Assembly: GCA_029891385.1 (NCBI GenBank)
Contig: CM057229.1
Coordinates: 3,101,001-3,165,000 of the forward strand
Direction of reading: 5' to 3'
From: Erythroxylum novogranatense
Taxonomy: Eukaryota; Streptophyta; Magnoliopsida; Malpighiales; Erythroxylaceae
Length of the DNA: 64,000 nt
The position numbers and the translations under genes are program-made. The notes beneath the pieces were generated by a model, which was given only the letters and a program-made list of their open reading frames with translations, made no database searches and was not told where the DNA came from. Shown in pieces: positions 9,786-22,530 of this stretch; positions within the stretch are counted from its first letter, which is position 1; every line of letters begins with the position of its first letter.

Positions 9786-10494
9786 TCACAACATATCCTC
9801 AATAGTCTTAATCGTCCTCTCACTCTGCCCATCTGTCTGAGGATAAAATGTTGTAATGAAGTTCAATCGAGTACCCAAAGCCGATTGCAAACTCCTCCAG
9901 AATGTCAAAGTAAACCTGGGATCCCTGTCTGAGACTATAGACACCGGAACCCCATGCAGTCTCACTATCTCTGCCACATACTTCTGGGCAAACTGATCGA
10001 GTATTGCTCTCCCTCACTGGCAAGAAGTGAGCCGATTTAGTCAACCAGTCCACTATGACCCAGATCGCATCATGCTGCCTCGGCGTCCTAGGCAACCCCA
10101 TAATGAAATCCATTAAAATTCGCTCCCATTTCCACTCCGGAATGGGCAATGAATGCAACCTACCCACTGGAGCCTGGTGCTCAGCCTTAACCTGCTGGCA
10201 CGTCAGACACCGAGAAACAAACTCTGCCACCTGCCTCTTCATGCCTGGCCACCAGAAATGCAACCTAAGAGTGCGATACATCTTGGTAGTACCAGGATGC
10301 ATAGCATAGGTGACCAAATGCGCCTCCTCCAAGATCTTGCGCCTTAGATCGCCCACATCAGGAACACATAATCTCTGACCCATCCAAAGAGTCCCATCTC
10401 TCAACTCAAAATCAGAAGTCAATCCAGATCTTACTCTATCCATCAATCTCACCAACAGGATCCACGGTCCGAACTCGCTCGATCTGTCATGCAA
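9786..10494 (-). pseudogene. B copy 1 integrase: zinc-binding domain and catalytic core
   Basis: The 224-codon frame 9820-10494 carries the HHCC zinc finger (H59, H66, C96, C99 in that frame) and the first catalytic Asp in MDFIMGLP (D129). A frameshift near 10000 moves the core to a second frame (9786-9977) with the second Asp in VSDRDPRF and the Glu in DGQSERT, separated by 35 residues: the D,D-35-E pattern is complete, but split between frames. Confidence 0.85.
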
Positions 10495-10507
10495 TATCGG
10501 CTAAGCC

Positions 10508-11050
10508 TCAAAGTAGCAATCGAGCTCCTTCACAGCCAAATCCATCGCACATTCGAGAGCTCTCAAGCTGAATCAAGCTAGGCAATCTCCCAATCTGAAT
10601 CTGAGCTGCACTGATATGAGATCTCCTATTCAAAGCATCTGCCACCACATTAGCCTTCCCTAGATGATACTCAATCGTGCAGTCATAGTCCTTAAGCAAC
10701 TCTATCCATCTCCTCTGTCTCAGATTCAACTCTCGCTGACTCAGCAAATACCTCAAGCTCTTATGATCAGTGAAGATCTTGAACGTCTCACCATACAAAT
10801 AATGTCTCCAGATCTTCAGGGCAAAAACCACTGCTGCTAACTCCAAATCATGCACGGGATAATTCACCTCATGAGACCTCAACTGTCTCGAAGCATAAGC
10901 TATCACTCTCCCATGCTGCATCAGAACACTACCCAGTCCCTGCTGCGAAGCATCACTGAATACCTCAAAACCTCCAGATCCTGATGGCAAAGCTAACACC
11001 GGTGCCGTAGTCAACCGATGTTTCAGCTCCTCAAAACTACTCTGACACAC
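10508..11050 (-). pseudogene. B copy 1 RNase H domain
   Basis: A 180-codon frame with RNase H motifs of Ty3/gypsy pol: [46 protein letters not shown] and [15 protein letters not shown]. It removes RNA from the RNA/DNA hybrid. It is separated from the RT by a stop near 11051 and from integrase by a stop near 10500. Confidence 0.85.
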
Positions 11051-12073
11051 ATCAGTCTATCTGAAAGCCACATTCTTCCTCAGAAGTTTTGTCAGAGAGG
11101 TTGAGATCACTGAAAACCCCTTGACAAACCTCCGGTAATAACCTGCTAATCCGAGGAAACTCCACACCTCAGACACATTCCTTGGGATCTCCCAACTCCT
11201 CACTGCCTCAATTTTGTGAGGATCCACCTAGATACCCTCACTAGACACAATGTGGCCTAAGAACACCACCTCATCTAGCCAAAATTCACACTTGCTAAAT
11301 TTGTCATACAACTGTCTCTCTCTCATGATCTGCAAAACTGTCCTCAGATGTTCCGCATGCTCCTGTCTACTCCTCGAATTCACCAAAATATCATCAATAA
11401 ATACTATCACAAATTGATCCAGGTAGGGCTGAAAGACTTTATTCATCAAAGCCATGAAGGCTTCCGGGGCATTAGACAACCCGAACGGCATCACCAAGAA
11501 CTCGAAATACCCATACCTGCTCCTGAAAACACTCTTAGGCACATTGGCCTCTACTATCCTCAACTGATACTATCCGAATCTCAAATCTAACTTAGTAAAT
11601 ACCTGAGCCCCCTGTAACTGATCAAACAGATCATCGATCCTAGGCAGTGGATATTTGTTCTTGACTGTAACCCGATTCAGCTGTCTATAATCGATGCACA
11701 ACCTCAAAGTCCCATCCTTCTTCTTCACAAACAATACTGGGGCTCCCCAGGGTGAAACACTAGGCCTGATAAAACCCTTATCCAACAACTACTACAGCTG
11801 AGCCTTAAGCTCCCTCAGCTCTACCGGTGCCATTCTATATGGAGGTATGGATATAGGAGTGGTACCTGGAACGAGGTCAATCGCGAACTCCGTCTCCCGA
11901 TCCGGTGATAAACTCGGTAACTCATCGGAAAATACATCTGGAAATTCCCTGATCACGGGAACATCCTGCAACCTCTGCTCAACTCGGGAATCTACCATAT
12001 GAGCCAAATAAGCCTCACAACCTCCCTGCATCAACCTCAAGGCACTCAGAAAGGAAATCATCCTGGCTGGCAC
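11051..12073 (-). pseudogene. B copy 1 reverse transcriptase, three frame pieces
   Basis: Pieces at 11792-12073 (protease-RT linker, [38 protein letters not shown]), 11570-11788 ([37 protein letters not shown]) and 11228-11563 ([16 protein letters not shown], then FIDDIL). The catalytic Asp pair is intact (D57, D58 of the last piece), unlike copies 2 and 3. Premature stops separate the pieces, e.g. just after the motif-A region near 11570. Confidence 0.85.
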
Positions 12074-12480
12074 TGCTTGACTAACACCTCAAAAAACTGC
12101 TCTAGGCTGACCAGGAGACGCCAACACGACCTCCTTGGTATAACAGTCCATAACAGCTCTATAGGCATTGAGTCATTCCATCCCCAGAATCACATCTATC
12201 TCTCTCAGAGGCAACACTATCAGTGCACTTTCAAGATCGCTGATCTATCCGGATCGAGCATCCTCTGCAACCTCTCCCAAGCAAGAGTACTACCTAGAGG
12301 TGTACTCACCTCTAGTCCATACTGCAACATCTCCCTATCCCCATGCAATCTACATGCCACATGTGGTGCAATAAAAGAATGCGTGGAACCTGGTTCTATC
12401 AATGCATAAACCTCAAAGCCGGAAATCAAAAGCATACCCGCAACAACATCTGGAGAATCCTGGGCCTCCTGCCTAATCAT
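12074..12480 (-). pseudogene. B copy 1 aspartic protease
   Basis: The frame 12220-12480 (86 codons) contains ALIEPGSTHSFIAPHVA, aligned with the protease active site; other B copies read IDPGSTHSF, so the catalytic Asp is replaced by Glu here. Downstream, toward 12080, the protease C-terminal half continues in broken frames. The enzyme would process the Gag-Pol polyprotein. Confidence 0.75.
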
Positions 12481-12501
12481 GGCGTAGACCCTAGCCTGGG
12501 A

Positions 12502-13611
12502 CTACGGTCGGCTACCACGACTCTCGGTCCCCACAAAAGAATCTCCAGCTCTACCCCGGGCTCGCCTCCAATCTGAATCCAGTCCACCACGACTCACAGA
12601 CTTTGTCGAACTAGTACCAGCTCTCCCACTCGCAGCAGACTGAACTCCCAAAGTCAAAGGGTAATTCCTAATCATATGATCCATGGAGCCGCATGCCAGA
12701 CAGGCTCCAGTCACTCTCCAGCACTCTCCACTGTGTCTCTTATCACAATGTACACAAATAGGCGACTACCTTAATCCTCTACCGCTACCACTACCAGACT
12801 GCCCAAATCTCCCCCTCTGAACAAAACCAGACTATCTGGATCCTCCTGAAGATATGAAAATCCTACTCTGGCGCCTACTAACACTCCTACCAGAACTACC
12901 TTGACTGTCACTCGATCTCTTACTCCTGGATCCTGCACCGGCCTCGATCGACTCTGCCTCGAAGTCTGCTCAATCCATCGCAGCTCTCAACTCGATAAAG
13001 GTGCCCATATCAGAGGGGGCTAACCTGGTATGGATCTCCAGATTAAGCCCTCCCTTAAATCTCCGGCACCTATCGGCCTCTGTAGTAATCAGAACCGAAG
13101 CATACCCCATCAACTCATTAAACCGCACCTCATATTCTTCCACTGACATCTGACCCTATCTTAACTCCAGAAACTCCTGCATCTTCATCTCCAAATAGAC
13201 TTTGGGCATTTAATTATCCCGAAAGGCTCTCAAGAAATCCTCCCAAGTCAGAATACAGGGTCTGGTGGTATTGCCCGGGACAGTCTTCCACCACTGATAT
13301 GATGGACCCTGAAGCAGAGAAACTGCATAATCAAACCTCGCCTCAGCATCACAATCCATCTGGTCGTGGACTCGCTCGGTCCTCTCCAGCCAATCCTCCG
13401 CCTCAGCAGGGTCTGTACTACCATAAAAGTCAACAACTCCCTGCTTGCGCAATCGATCATACCTCCTCTTCTGTCTCACGGGAACTATAGGAGGTTGCTC
13501 CTCATAACGAGGCACTGAAGACTCCCTACTAGCTCCGACTGATCCATGGTCAGTTGGTTGATCTACCTGATCACCAAGGACGGATGACCTATAACAAAAC
13601 CATAATTTCAA
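12502..13611 (-). pseudogene. B copy 1 gag (capsid and zinc knuckle)
   Basis: The N-terminal 133-codon frame (13210-13611) contains the plant retrotransposon gag region (FDYAVSLLQGPSYQWWKTV, LTWEDFLRAF). The C-terminal part (12502-12714) has the knuckle CLACGSMDHMIRNY, where the final Cys of CX2CX4HX4C is Tyr (Cys in copy 2). Between them several stops break the frame. Gag packages the element RNA. Confidence 0.8.
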
Positions 13612-13677
13612 TCAATTTATGCTTTTCTTATTGAAATTCAAGCCTAAAATATACTATGCCTAAAAGATGCCAAACCA

Positions 13678-13690
13678 TGCTCTGATACCA
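13678..13690 (-). other. Primer binding site of B copy 1
   Basis: Minus-strand tggtatcagagca, complementary to the 3' end of plant initiator-Met tRNA, five bases (cctaa on plus) inside LTR B2. The same site is at 53500-53512 (copy 2) and 60871-60883 (copy 3). The leader 13612-13677 has no other feature. Confidence 0.9.
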
Positions 13691-13695
13691 CCTAA

Positions 13696-16379
13696 TGTAG
13701 CGCCCCCTTATAGTAGGGTATGCACCGAGATGCCCGTAGGTCGTTTCGATACATAACCCATGATGAGGGTGCACTACGAACGATCAATTCTATAAACCTC
13801 ATGGCATTAATATTAAAACCAAAATACTTTCATTTCATAACCTCAAAACAACATTTACAAGAATAACAGTTTCCACAGTTTACACATATATCTTCAAAAA
13901 GGAACCGAAATGAAAGCCTAAGTTAGGTAATTCTCAAAATTGAACCCAGCTGACCGACCTGTGAGCCATGCTTCCCGAGCCAACGCGCTCACACAGCGGA
14001 AAAGTCAAACCCTGGAGCTAGGAGTCTACTATTACTGTCCTGAAAAATAATTGCAATGTTGGGTGAGTTTGCGAACTCAGCGAGAAACCATCATCGATGG
14101 TCCACCCAACTCACGCATATACACGTAATTTACGAAAATAACATCTATCAGCACTTTCAGAAAATCATATACATTCAATTTCCCATTTATAAGGTGTTTC
14201 GCCTTTCATACGATTCACATTTAATCATTTCATATGAAAAATGCATATGTGACACTTTCCGGTTATTACGTTATTGTGACCGCACGCCTGAGCTCATTTA
14301 CGTTGAGCTAGTGGCTCTGAATTTCATTGGGCTTGAAGCCCTGGTACATTGAGCCTGTGGCTCTAAAATCATTGGGCTCTAGGCCCTAATGTGTTTAGCT
14401 TGAAGCTCTGAAAATACGGTGGCTTCACCGGTCACAGTTGTCAATTATCTGATCATGCCTTTATGCATGAATGCACATGTTCAATTCACAATAATTGTGT
14501 CACAACCTATCACACTATGTCCAATTTCGAATTAAACCAATCAATTTCAATTTTATGCACAATTAACACTTCTATAACATTTCCAAAGATTTCGGACACT
14601 TGTGGTCCGAAATCAATCAAAAGCAAACATATAGATCCATCCTTACTCCACATGGCATAGGTGCATAAAATGTAACACGTACAGGTTGAGAAACTAACTA
14701 GGTTACTCACCTCAGAACTTCCGAGCTACTGCCGGGAAGTCTCAGCTATGTCGGACGATCGACGCTCCACTTGAGCCTCTAAACAATCAGAATAATTCAA
14801 CATTACTAATTGCACAATTTCTAATATTTAATAATTGCATATGTAGCGAATGCGATTGGTGCAATACATGTTATGACATTCCCGATCCTATTCCCGAATC
14901 TTCCAATTCAATTCTTTTTTCCTCTACATTATAGCAATTCCGAATACCATAATTCAATTGACTGAAAACCACTTTAAATGACAAATCACATTCACTAATT
15001 AATCGCCATCCGATTTCGAGAATCATAGAATTAAATTCCGAGTTTCCCTCATACCAATTCACAATTCTTAGTCTCTAAAGTTCAATTAATCCATAGCCAA
15101 ACTTATAAGAAATTTAAACCTCAAAGAAAACACTTCATTTTAGGACATTTAGGGGTCCTCGCCGCAGCGTCTCCACAGGTTCGTCGCGACGTCTCCACAG
15201 TGGCTCGTCGCGACGTATAAGTTTACTCGTCTCGACGTTCAGCTCACCGCTCGTCGCGACATACGAGCTTTGGTTCGTCTTCTCCGATTATCCTTTTTCA
15301 ATTCTCTCTCTAAAATTACATCCATAACTCAACTTTTATCTTTACAAACACTCCAAAACAACTCCATATACTAAGCACAACTCATTTCTAACCTTAATTC
15401 CATCAAAAATCAATTATTATTCAAACACCCAAATCAAATCAAGAAAATTCATCATCTGAAACTCAACCATCTTTCATTCATCAAATACTCTAATCAATCC
15501 TCAATATATACCAATTAATCCATAAATCAAACTATCTAAAGCAAGAAGGGAAGAGAACTTACTTGAAGAAATCTCCAAATCTTCAAAATCACTCCAACCC
15601 TAAATCAAGCAACACCCACAGTTTCACCAAATCCCACACCCATGATCAACTTCTCTAATACCAAGCTTAGGGAATAGAGCAAAGGTGGAGAGGGAAACAA
15701 TTTTAGCAAGAAGAATCAAAAAGAAAGTGAGCAAAGAGGAGATCACTAAGAAGAAGAGAAAACCAGCAGGGAGAGAGTATCATGGAAGGAAATTCAAAAG
15801 GTAAGAGGTTTTATACGAGGATTTTAAAGCTAAGGGCATGTTTGGCAATTCATTTGCCACATGCCCAAATCTTAGGGTCTAAAAATCCAAATTCTTATTC
15901 TAATTTTCTCCCAATTTCGCAATGACTATAAATAATAAATCCTAAAATCAACACTCAAAATATCCCATGCCAATTGTCAATCAATTTCGGAACCGAAATC
16001 CAATTAATCAGTCATTAAGCCATTTTTTCGGTCCGGACCCATTACTCTAAAAATTCTCAAAAAATTCCTATAAATCCTCAAAATTAGGAAACACATAATC
16101 CTATACTCAAATTCCAATTTTCAAACCCCTAAATTCAATTTTCATTCCAATTCTCTAATCAAAACCTAATCTGCACAATTATCACCTGATTTTCCAATTT
16201 ACACAATTAAGTCGGGACATTGTCATACTTGTACGTACATACAGATGCTATGCAATATTAATCATTTATCAATAATCTAGAGGCTATAAATGCATGTGCA
16301 AATTCAAATTATACATGCACCCAATCCTAATCCATCCGAATGACCAATATGCCCTTCACATCAGTAACGGGATGTTACA
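13696..16379 (-). repeat. LTR B2 (shared by B copies 1 and 2)
   Basis: 2684 bp, TG...CA. On its left lies the PBS of copy 1, on its right the PPT and pol end of copy 2, so it acts as 5' LTR of one copy and 3' LTR of the next. Internal order as in B1: TATA 15808-15815, donor-like 15557-15562, CG island about 15160-15275 (shorter than in B3/B4), block 14711-14778, hairpin array 14289-14413, terminal palindrome 13697-13777. Confidence 0.9.
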
Positions 16380-16465
16380 ATTATCCCTTCCTAATAAAAA
16401 TTTCGTCCCGAATTTTCTTACCTGACTGATCGAACAAGTGAGGGTACTGCCTCCTCATATGCTCC
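16380..16465 (-). pseudogene. B copy 2 pol terminus, cut by element C
   Basis: 86 bp matching the last codons of the chromodomain ORF plus PPT of the other B copies. It ends in gctcc (16461-16465), the TSD of element C; the same five bases and the continuation (tcagtctcccaag) reappear at 46315. This proves that C inserted into B pol. Confidence 0.9.
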
Positions 16466-19315
16466 TATTACCCCCAGAATTTTTTAATGATAAATCAAGC
16501 ATGATTAGACTAATGGGGTAAATTAATATAGTATTTAATAAAGTTAGCATGAATTAGCATATGACATTAAATGAGTTAGTTGGGCCTTAAATGAGGTAGG
16601 AAGGAAAAGAGATAAGATGGGCTTAAAGGATTATGGGCTTGAGTAGTATAAGGAGGAAAATAAGAAAGGAGGAAGAATAGGTGAATGGGCTTAAGTATAT
16701 GGGCTTAAGTGACTTAGTAAAGAGTATAAAAGGGAGGAATTAAATGAGTTGTAGGAAGAGAAGAGGGAAATCACGAAATTTTAGAGGGAGAGGAAGAGAA
16801 ATGTCGTGGAAGGTGGAGAAAGAAGGAGAAAAGAAGAGTTTTGCTAGGTTTGATTCTCCAAGAGATCAAGAGGGTTTTGAAGAAAGTTCAAGAGTTAAAA
16901 GTGTGGAGGAAGGTTCAAGCTACACTTTGACCCAAGAAATCACTTGGTTAGCTAAAGATTCAAGGTAAGCTTCTTGATTTAAGGTTAAGCTTTTGTTGGG
17001 TTTTTGGTTAGAAAGACTAAGAATGGAATGGGTATAGTGATTTCCAAGTTGATTTCATGAAAGGTGTAACATGGTTTCTCAATTGAAGTGAGATTTACAT
17101 GGCTTTTTGTTTTTTAATGAAGAAAGAGAAGGAAGAGAAGAGCAAGAGTTGTAGCAAGGAAACCAAGGATTTAGCAAGTCTTAAAGGTGGGTTCCATATT
17201 TATCTTTATATTTATGAGCAATTAATGCAAGTTGATAAATGACACTAATGAATGTTTGTTACTTGTAAGTGAGTATAAATGATTGCTATAAATGCTTGTG
17301 TTAGTTGTGGGTAGATGACATTAATCATGAGTTATGTGTAAATGAAAATAATACATATTGATGATTTGATGATGGTTGAGTTAGTATTGAATGAAATAGC
17401 TTAAATGAGTATGAATGCACCATATGACTTACGCATGAAATGTACAATATGAAATATGCATGAAAGATAAGATTTTCAAGAAAAATAGTGAATTGGACAA
17501 GAACAGTCCAATTTTATTGTTATGCATGATTGTTATGTTATGTGGGTAAGGTATAGTCCCAAGAACCGTCACGTGCACGTCGACCATGAAAAGGCTTCGC
17601 CCGCCTGCCCAATTGTGGCATAGGATGATCCATTATTTGGACTCCTCAAGATTTTCCCATATAAGCTCATTAAATGAGACTATATGGTTGCCATGAATAT
17701 GGACTTACTGAGCCAATTGATGTGTTTCATATGTGATTACATGAAATTGCAAGAATTATGAATGTTCGAATTGTGAGAAATTATGTTTATGTATTGATGA
17801 AAATTGCATGATGCATGTATTATGATTTCATTCAAAGATTGCTTAATGTATGAATAACTAAATAGACATGCTTGTTATATAAATATAAATGTGTTACCAT
17901 GAGTTTAAAGCTCACCCCTCAATTCTCCAGGAAATGAGCAGGATCCCGAGGAGCAAGCTTAAAGCCATTTACTCCAAGAGTTTTCTTTTGGTTTTGTGAT
18001 TGAAATGATTTTTGTAAAACAATGCTTTAGTTGCATTTTGAGAATGATATTGTATTTTGAAGTTTCATGTAATTGGGCTTAAAATGCCCACTAAAGCATT
18101 GTATGAAATATGACATGATTTGATGGAGATGGAATGAATGAGTTATGATTCAAAAGTGAATTTTAAACCCTAATGTATAATGCTTGATTGTATGACCTTT
18201 GATCTTTTGAGATGATGCATGAGATGGCATGAATATCATATAGGTAGGTAAATGTTATGAGGTTGGGATTGATGGTCATGCATGTGTAATGAAGGTGAGA
18301 ATGAGGGTTGTTTGAGGTTGATTGTGCAAAGTCTTGTAGATGTGTTAAATTAGTTAGACAATAGAAGTCAGAAGTGGAGAGTTATGATGGTTGAAAGTTA
18401 GCAGGATGCATAAGTCTTGTTTATGAGGATAGCTTTGATGGTGGCGTAGGAATCTAGGGTTTGATGGACAAATCCATCAAGAATTGATAGAATGATAAAA
18501 TAAGTTGGATGTTTGGAGTGGTTATGAAGTATTTAGTAGTAGAGTAAGTGAATCTTGCAAGATTACAAGTGTATTTGGTGTTAGGAATAAGTTAGAAAGC
18601 ATGGGTGAGGGTTTAAGAGGCTTTGGGGGAATAATCTCATCTTTCTGGTCATTTCTTCCTCGCGGGCGCGAGCTCCATACCTCGCGGGCGCGACCATAGA
18701 AAATTGGAGGAACCTCAACTTTCTGTTCGTCTCTTCCTCATGAAGGCGATGTATAAATCGGTAGCGACTCAGTTAGAGTGCGAATTTCATTTTAAAGCCT
18801 CTAATATGAGTTGTAGATCAGGATGTGTACATATTGATTGATATAAAGATGACATCAATCCGACATCTGTAGCAAAATTTATGGCGTTTTTACCAAAGTA
18901 TGTCAAATATACATCGGGATATGAATATGAAAGATTGTTTTGATCATAACTTCCTCATCAGACCTCTAAATGAAGTGATTTTTGAGCCATGGATTCATGA
19001 GACATGTAGGTACCTACCCATAAGAATTGGTGTCATTTGGAGTTAAATTGAAAGAGTTGGCATGAAATCAAGTAAAGGGTCAGTCAAGAGAGCGTGATCG
19101 AGATATGATCACATGTTGGTATTTTGTCGATATCTTGAGTTATAGAACTCCGATTGAAGCGATCCTTGTCTTAAATTAAACAAGAGTCATAAGGCTATGA
19201 TTTACAAGAGAAATCAATTTGAAATTAGGGTTAAATGAAATAAACCCTACAAGGCAAGATGATCAAGTTTCATATTTTATAGATTCAAGAGTTGGACTCG
19301 AATCAGGATCCAACA
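16466..19315 (+). repeat. LTR C1
   Basis: 2850 bp, close to LTRs C2 and C3 throughout. It starts tattaccccc where C2 and C3 start tgttacccc(c), so the terminal TG is mutated to TA; it ends ggatccaaca next to the PBS. Contains a TATA box (16725), a donor-like caag|gtaagc at 16965, the hairpin-like gagtttaaagctcaccc near 17900, and a CG island with two cctcgcgggcgcga units (about 18655-18700). Confidence 0.9.
16725..16732 (+). promoter_or_regulatory. TATA box of LTR C1
   Basis: tataaaag within gtataaaagggagg, 260 bp into the LTR and preserved at 32193-32200 (C2) and 43733-43740 (C3). Followed by a purine-rich leader. Drives plus-strand transcription by position. Confidence 0.55.
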
Positions 19316-19319
19316 TCTA

Positions 19320-19331
19320 TGGTATCAGAGC
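19320..19331 (+). other. Primer binding site of C copy 1
   Basis: tggtatcagagc, matching initiator-Met tRNA, four bases after the LTR end. The 226-bp leader to the gag ATG shows nothing else. Confidence 0.9.
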
Positions 19332-19557
19332 GAAACTGAGTTTAGGGTTTCCTAAGAACCTTAGTGGGATTGTCTAAGGGTCGAGTCATCATGCATTTTC
19401 CTACATGAATTATATGAATTATGTGCATTGTTTCAAATGCATAACATGCAACATTGCTTTCAAATGAGTGAATTGACTTGTTTTAAGTTGACTTACATGA
19501 ATTGAACTTGTTTTATGTGAACTAAAGATTTTCACTGATTTTTAAATTGAAGGAGTA

Positions 19558-19757
19558 ATGCCGACTCGAAAGAGAACTCGAGGAGCTCAATCTCGGCCCA
19601 GCTCTCAGCGCGGAAGTACTTATGAGTCGTACGTTCCGCAGGATGCAGGGACCTTCCCTGTCTCCGACTCTGATGCACCAAGTGTGCAACATGAGGCGCC
19701 TCCGCCGCCTGCTCCTCAAGTGAACCCTATGGATCCCCAGTTCTTCCAAGCATTTGC
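19558..19757 (+). pseudogene. C copy 1 gag N-terminus, interrupted by D
   Basis: Opens MPTRKRTRGAQSRPSSQRGS, then a Pro-rich stretch (HEAPPPPAPQVNPMD) typical of plant gag N-termini, and is broken after FFQAFA by insertion D. The frame runs nine codons into D before a stop. The matching start in copy 2 is at 35027. Confidence 0.8.
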
Positions 19758-20579
19758 TGTTGGACTCCGATCTTTGAGTGAAATTTGAATTATGAAAATG
19801 AAATTTAAGGAGTGCTTGGTGAATGTATTGTATAATAGATGGCTTAAAATTTAAAGAATATTGAGAAGAAAAAAAATGATCTGATTTTGATATTTTTGAG
19901 GTTTCGAGTGGATTGGTATGGTTTATGAAATTAAGTAGATGAGTTGATTGAAATTAAGTTGAAAATCATGAATAAAAAGAGAAAGAATGAAAATATGAAA
20001 AATTGTGAAATAGTTGACTTTTTGGCCTTTGAAAGTTGACTTTTGATTTAGACATAATTTGAGAAAATGGTCTTCTGGAAACTTGTAGGTTATGTTAAGA
20101 GCTTTTTGTAGCCATAAAGTTTGTAATTTTTCGATATCGGGAGTGAAAGTTATGATCAGTCAAAGTTTATGTGTGATAGGGTTGACTTTTGACTTTAATT
20201 ATGATTGAAATTTTGACTGAGAAATTAACCTAGTTAGAGGTTAATTGAGCTTTGATGTTCTTCATGAAAATTTAAGGATTTGTTTTGATCTTTATTTCGA
20301 TATAAAGTATGCAATTTTTCGATCTCGGAATAATAAGTTATGATTTTTACAAGTTTATATTGTGGTTTTAGCATGATTATTAGAGGATAGTATCTTTGAC
20401 CGGAAAATGGACTCCTTTATGAGTTGAATTGATTTGTATGTCCTTCATGGAAGTTGAAGAGCTTCCTTCAAGCTTTCTATAGAGACTAAGTTTGTCAAAA
20501 TTGGAGTTCGGGATTAAGAGTTATGAATTTTGAAAGTTTTGGATTTTATGTGAAAAAAAGGAAATTTATTTTATCCTCA

Positions 20580-20760
20580 CTACTAGGCGACGATCGCCTC
20601 TAACGATGGCAGTGTTTAGCTCGCGTCACTAGAAATGACGATCGCCGTAGTGATGGCGGCGTTCCACCAGCGTCACCAGGGCGACGCGTCGCCTCGGGTG
20701 AGCGAGCCTTCGCCCAAATAGTGGCGCCGTTCGCTCCATCTACGCGTTTTGTTTCTCCAA
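20580..20760 (+). repeat. CG-rich island of D
   Basis: In AT-rich DNA, a stretch with repeated gacgatcgcc-type palindromic words (ggcgacgatcgcc, gacgatcgccgtag, gcgacgcgtcgc). Comparable islands lie in the A, B, C and F LTRs. Confidence 0.55.
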
Positions 20761-21939
20761 TCGACGCCTTTTGATTTTTCTTGCTTGTTATTTCCTCCAA
20801 TCCGACCTTTGTTCACTATTTTGCTTATATCTTTTCCGTCCGACATCCGATTGAGTTGATTCTTGCGGCGTTGGATTCGTAAGACAATTCCTTACATTCT
20901 CATGGGAAATTTGTGAATTTTTGAGATTAAATTAATAGAGATTAATTTAATCAAAGTGAGTTGGGAAATTTTTTGAACATAGTTCAGTATTTTGTGAAAT
21001 TCGGGATCTGTAGAGATCCGATTGAAGTGATTCTTGAGGCGAAATAAAGATAAGACAAGGGGCTACAAATCATATGAAGAAATGAAATGTCAATTTTGCC
21101 CTAAGACCTTCGAATTATGAATGGAAGTTCGGATTAGGGTGTAATTTTTGGATTAGGAACACCTGAGAGTATTTTAAGCATAACTTTTGATCTGGGAATC
21201 GAAATGAGGCGATTCTTGTTTTGAATTAAACTAGAGACATAAGGCTACAATTTTTATGAAGACATCGAGTTTCAATTCTGGGATTAAGAATGTGAATTGC
21301 TGGACGGAAATAATCGTACATGGAAAATGTGTTAGAATATGGATATACTCGAACTGTTTTGCGTATAACTTTTGATGTAGTGATCGGAATTGATAGCGGT
21401 CAGTGGCGTTGGATCCGTATGATTGAGAGGAACATTTCTCGAGAAGAAAGTTTTAACAAATTCCTTCAAATTGATAGTGCGAATCAGATCCGCATGTATA
21501 AATGAAGTCAGGGGTAATTTTGGAAATAAGCAAACAAGTGAGGGCATAAGGGTCATTTGTACCCCATTTGAAGTGACATGGCAAAACTCTCAAGTGGCTG
21601 TCGTTTAGGGTGAAAGAAAAGAGCTGAGACCCACGAAACTTACATGAAAAATAAGGAAAGAAGGAGGAGTTACTTTCGTATGGGAGAAAGAATGAAGAAG
21701 AATAAAGAGTAAGTGGGATTTCGAATTTTTAGGTCTTTAAGCATGAGTTTTGCATGGATTTCAAGGGGAAAGGGAAGAAAGAAGATGGAGTTACCATTAG
21801 AGCTTAGGAATTTCGAAAATCTAGAGAGAGAAAGAGGTAAGAGAAATTTCAATCTTTGAGTTTTTTCTTAAACTTTGGTTTAGAATCATGAAAAATGATA
21901 TGGGTATGTGATTTATGAAGCTAATTGTGATGTATATGC

Positions 21940-22530
21940 TTTAGGTTGTGTTTAATTTTGGATGGAATGAAATTGGGGTTTATGTTAAATTTTAAATTTG
22001 GGAATTTTTGAAATTGTTGCTTTAGATGGCTTGAATTAGTGATGAATTTGAGATATCCTAAGTTAATTTTGATGTTTATGCTTTAGGTGAAGTTTAATTT
22101 GAAAAATTGTAAATTGGAGGTTTAGGCCAAATTAGAAATTTGGGGATTTTGTGAATTAATGGTGTAGAATCATCAATAATAGTAGGAATTGATGAAATAT
22201 GGAATCAATTTTGAAGAAATTATGTTTTATGATATTGAATTTGGATAAATTGGTTTAGGCCAATTTTAAGATTTGGGGATTTTTGAAATTGAGGATTTAG
22301 ATATTTTGGAATTAGTGTGAATTGATGAATTGTGACATTAATTTTGAAAATTAAGTTAATTATGATATTGAATTTGATTGGATTGATTTAGGTTCAATTT
22401 GTAATTTGGGGGTTTTTTGGAATTAGTGATGTAACTATCTTGGAATTAGTAAGAATTGATGACTTATGCATCAAATTGAAGGATTAAGTTATTTATGAGA
22501 TTAAATTTTGATGAAATTGATTTAGGAATT
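21940..22530 (+). repeat. Degenerate ~135-bp tandem repeat in D
   Basis: About four units with recurring phrases: (g/c)tttaggcc-aattt, atttggggattttt, ggaattagtgatgaattga, ttaattttgaa. Units can be placed near 22109, 22251 and 22383, giving periods of roughly 130-140 bp. Non-coding. Confidence 0.55.

Noticed and set aside
9087..12576. Plus-strand frames opposite B pol
   Set aside because: These are antisense shadows of the minus-strand gag-pol frames; their translations match no motif and the minus strand does.
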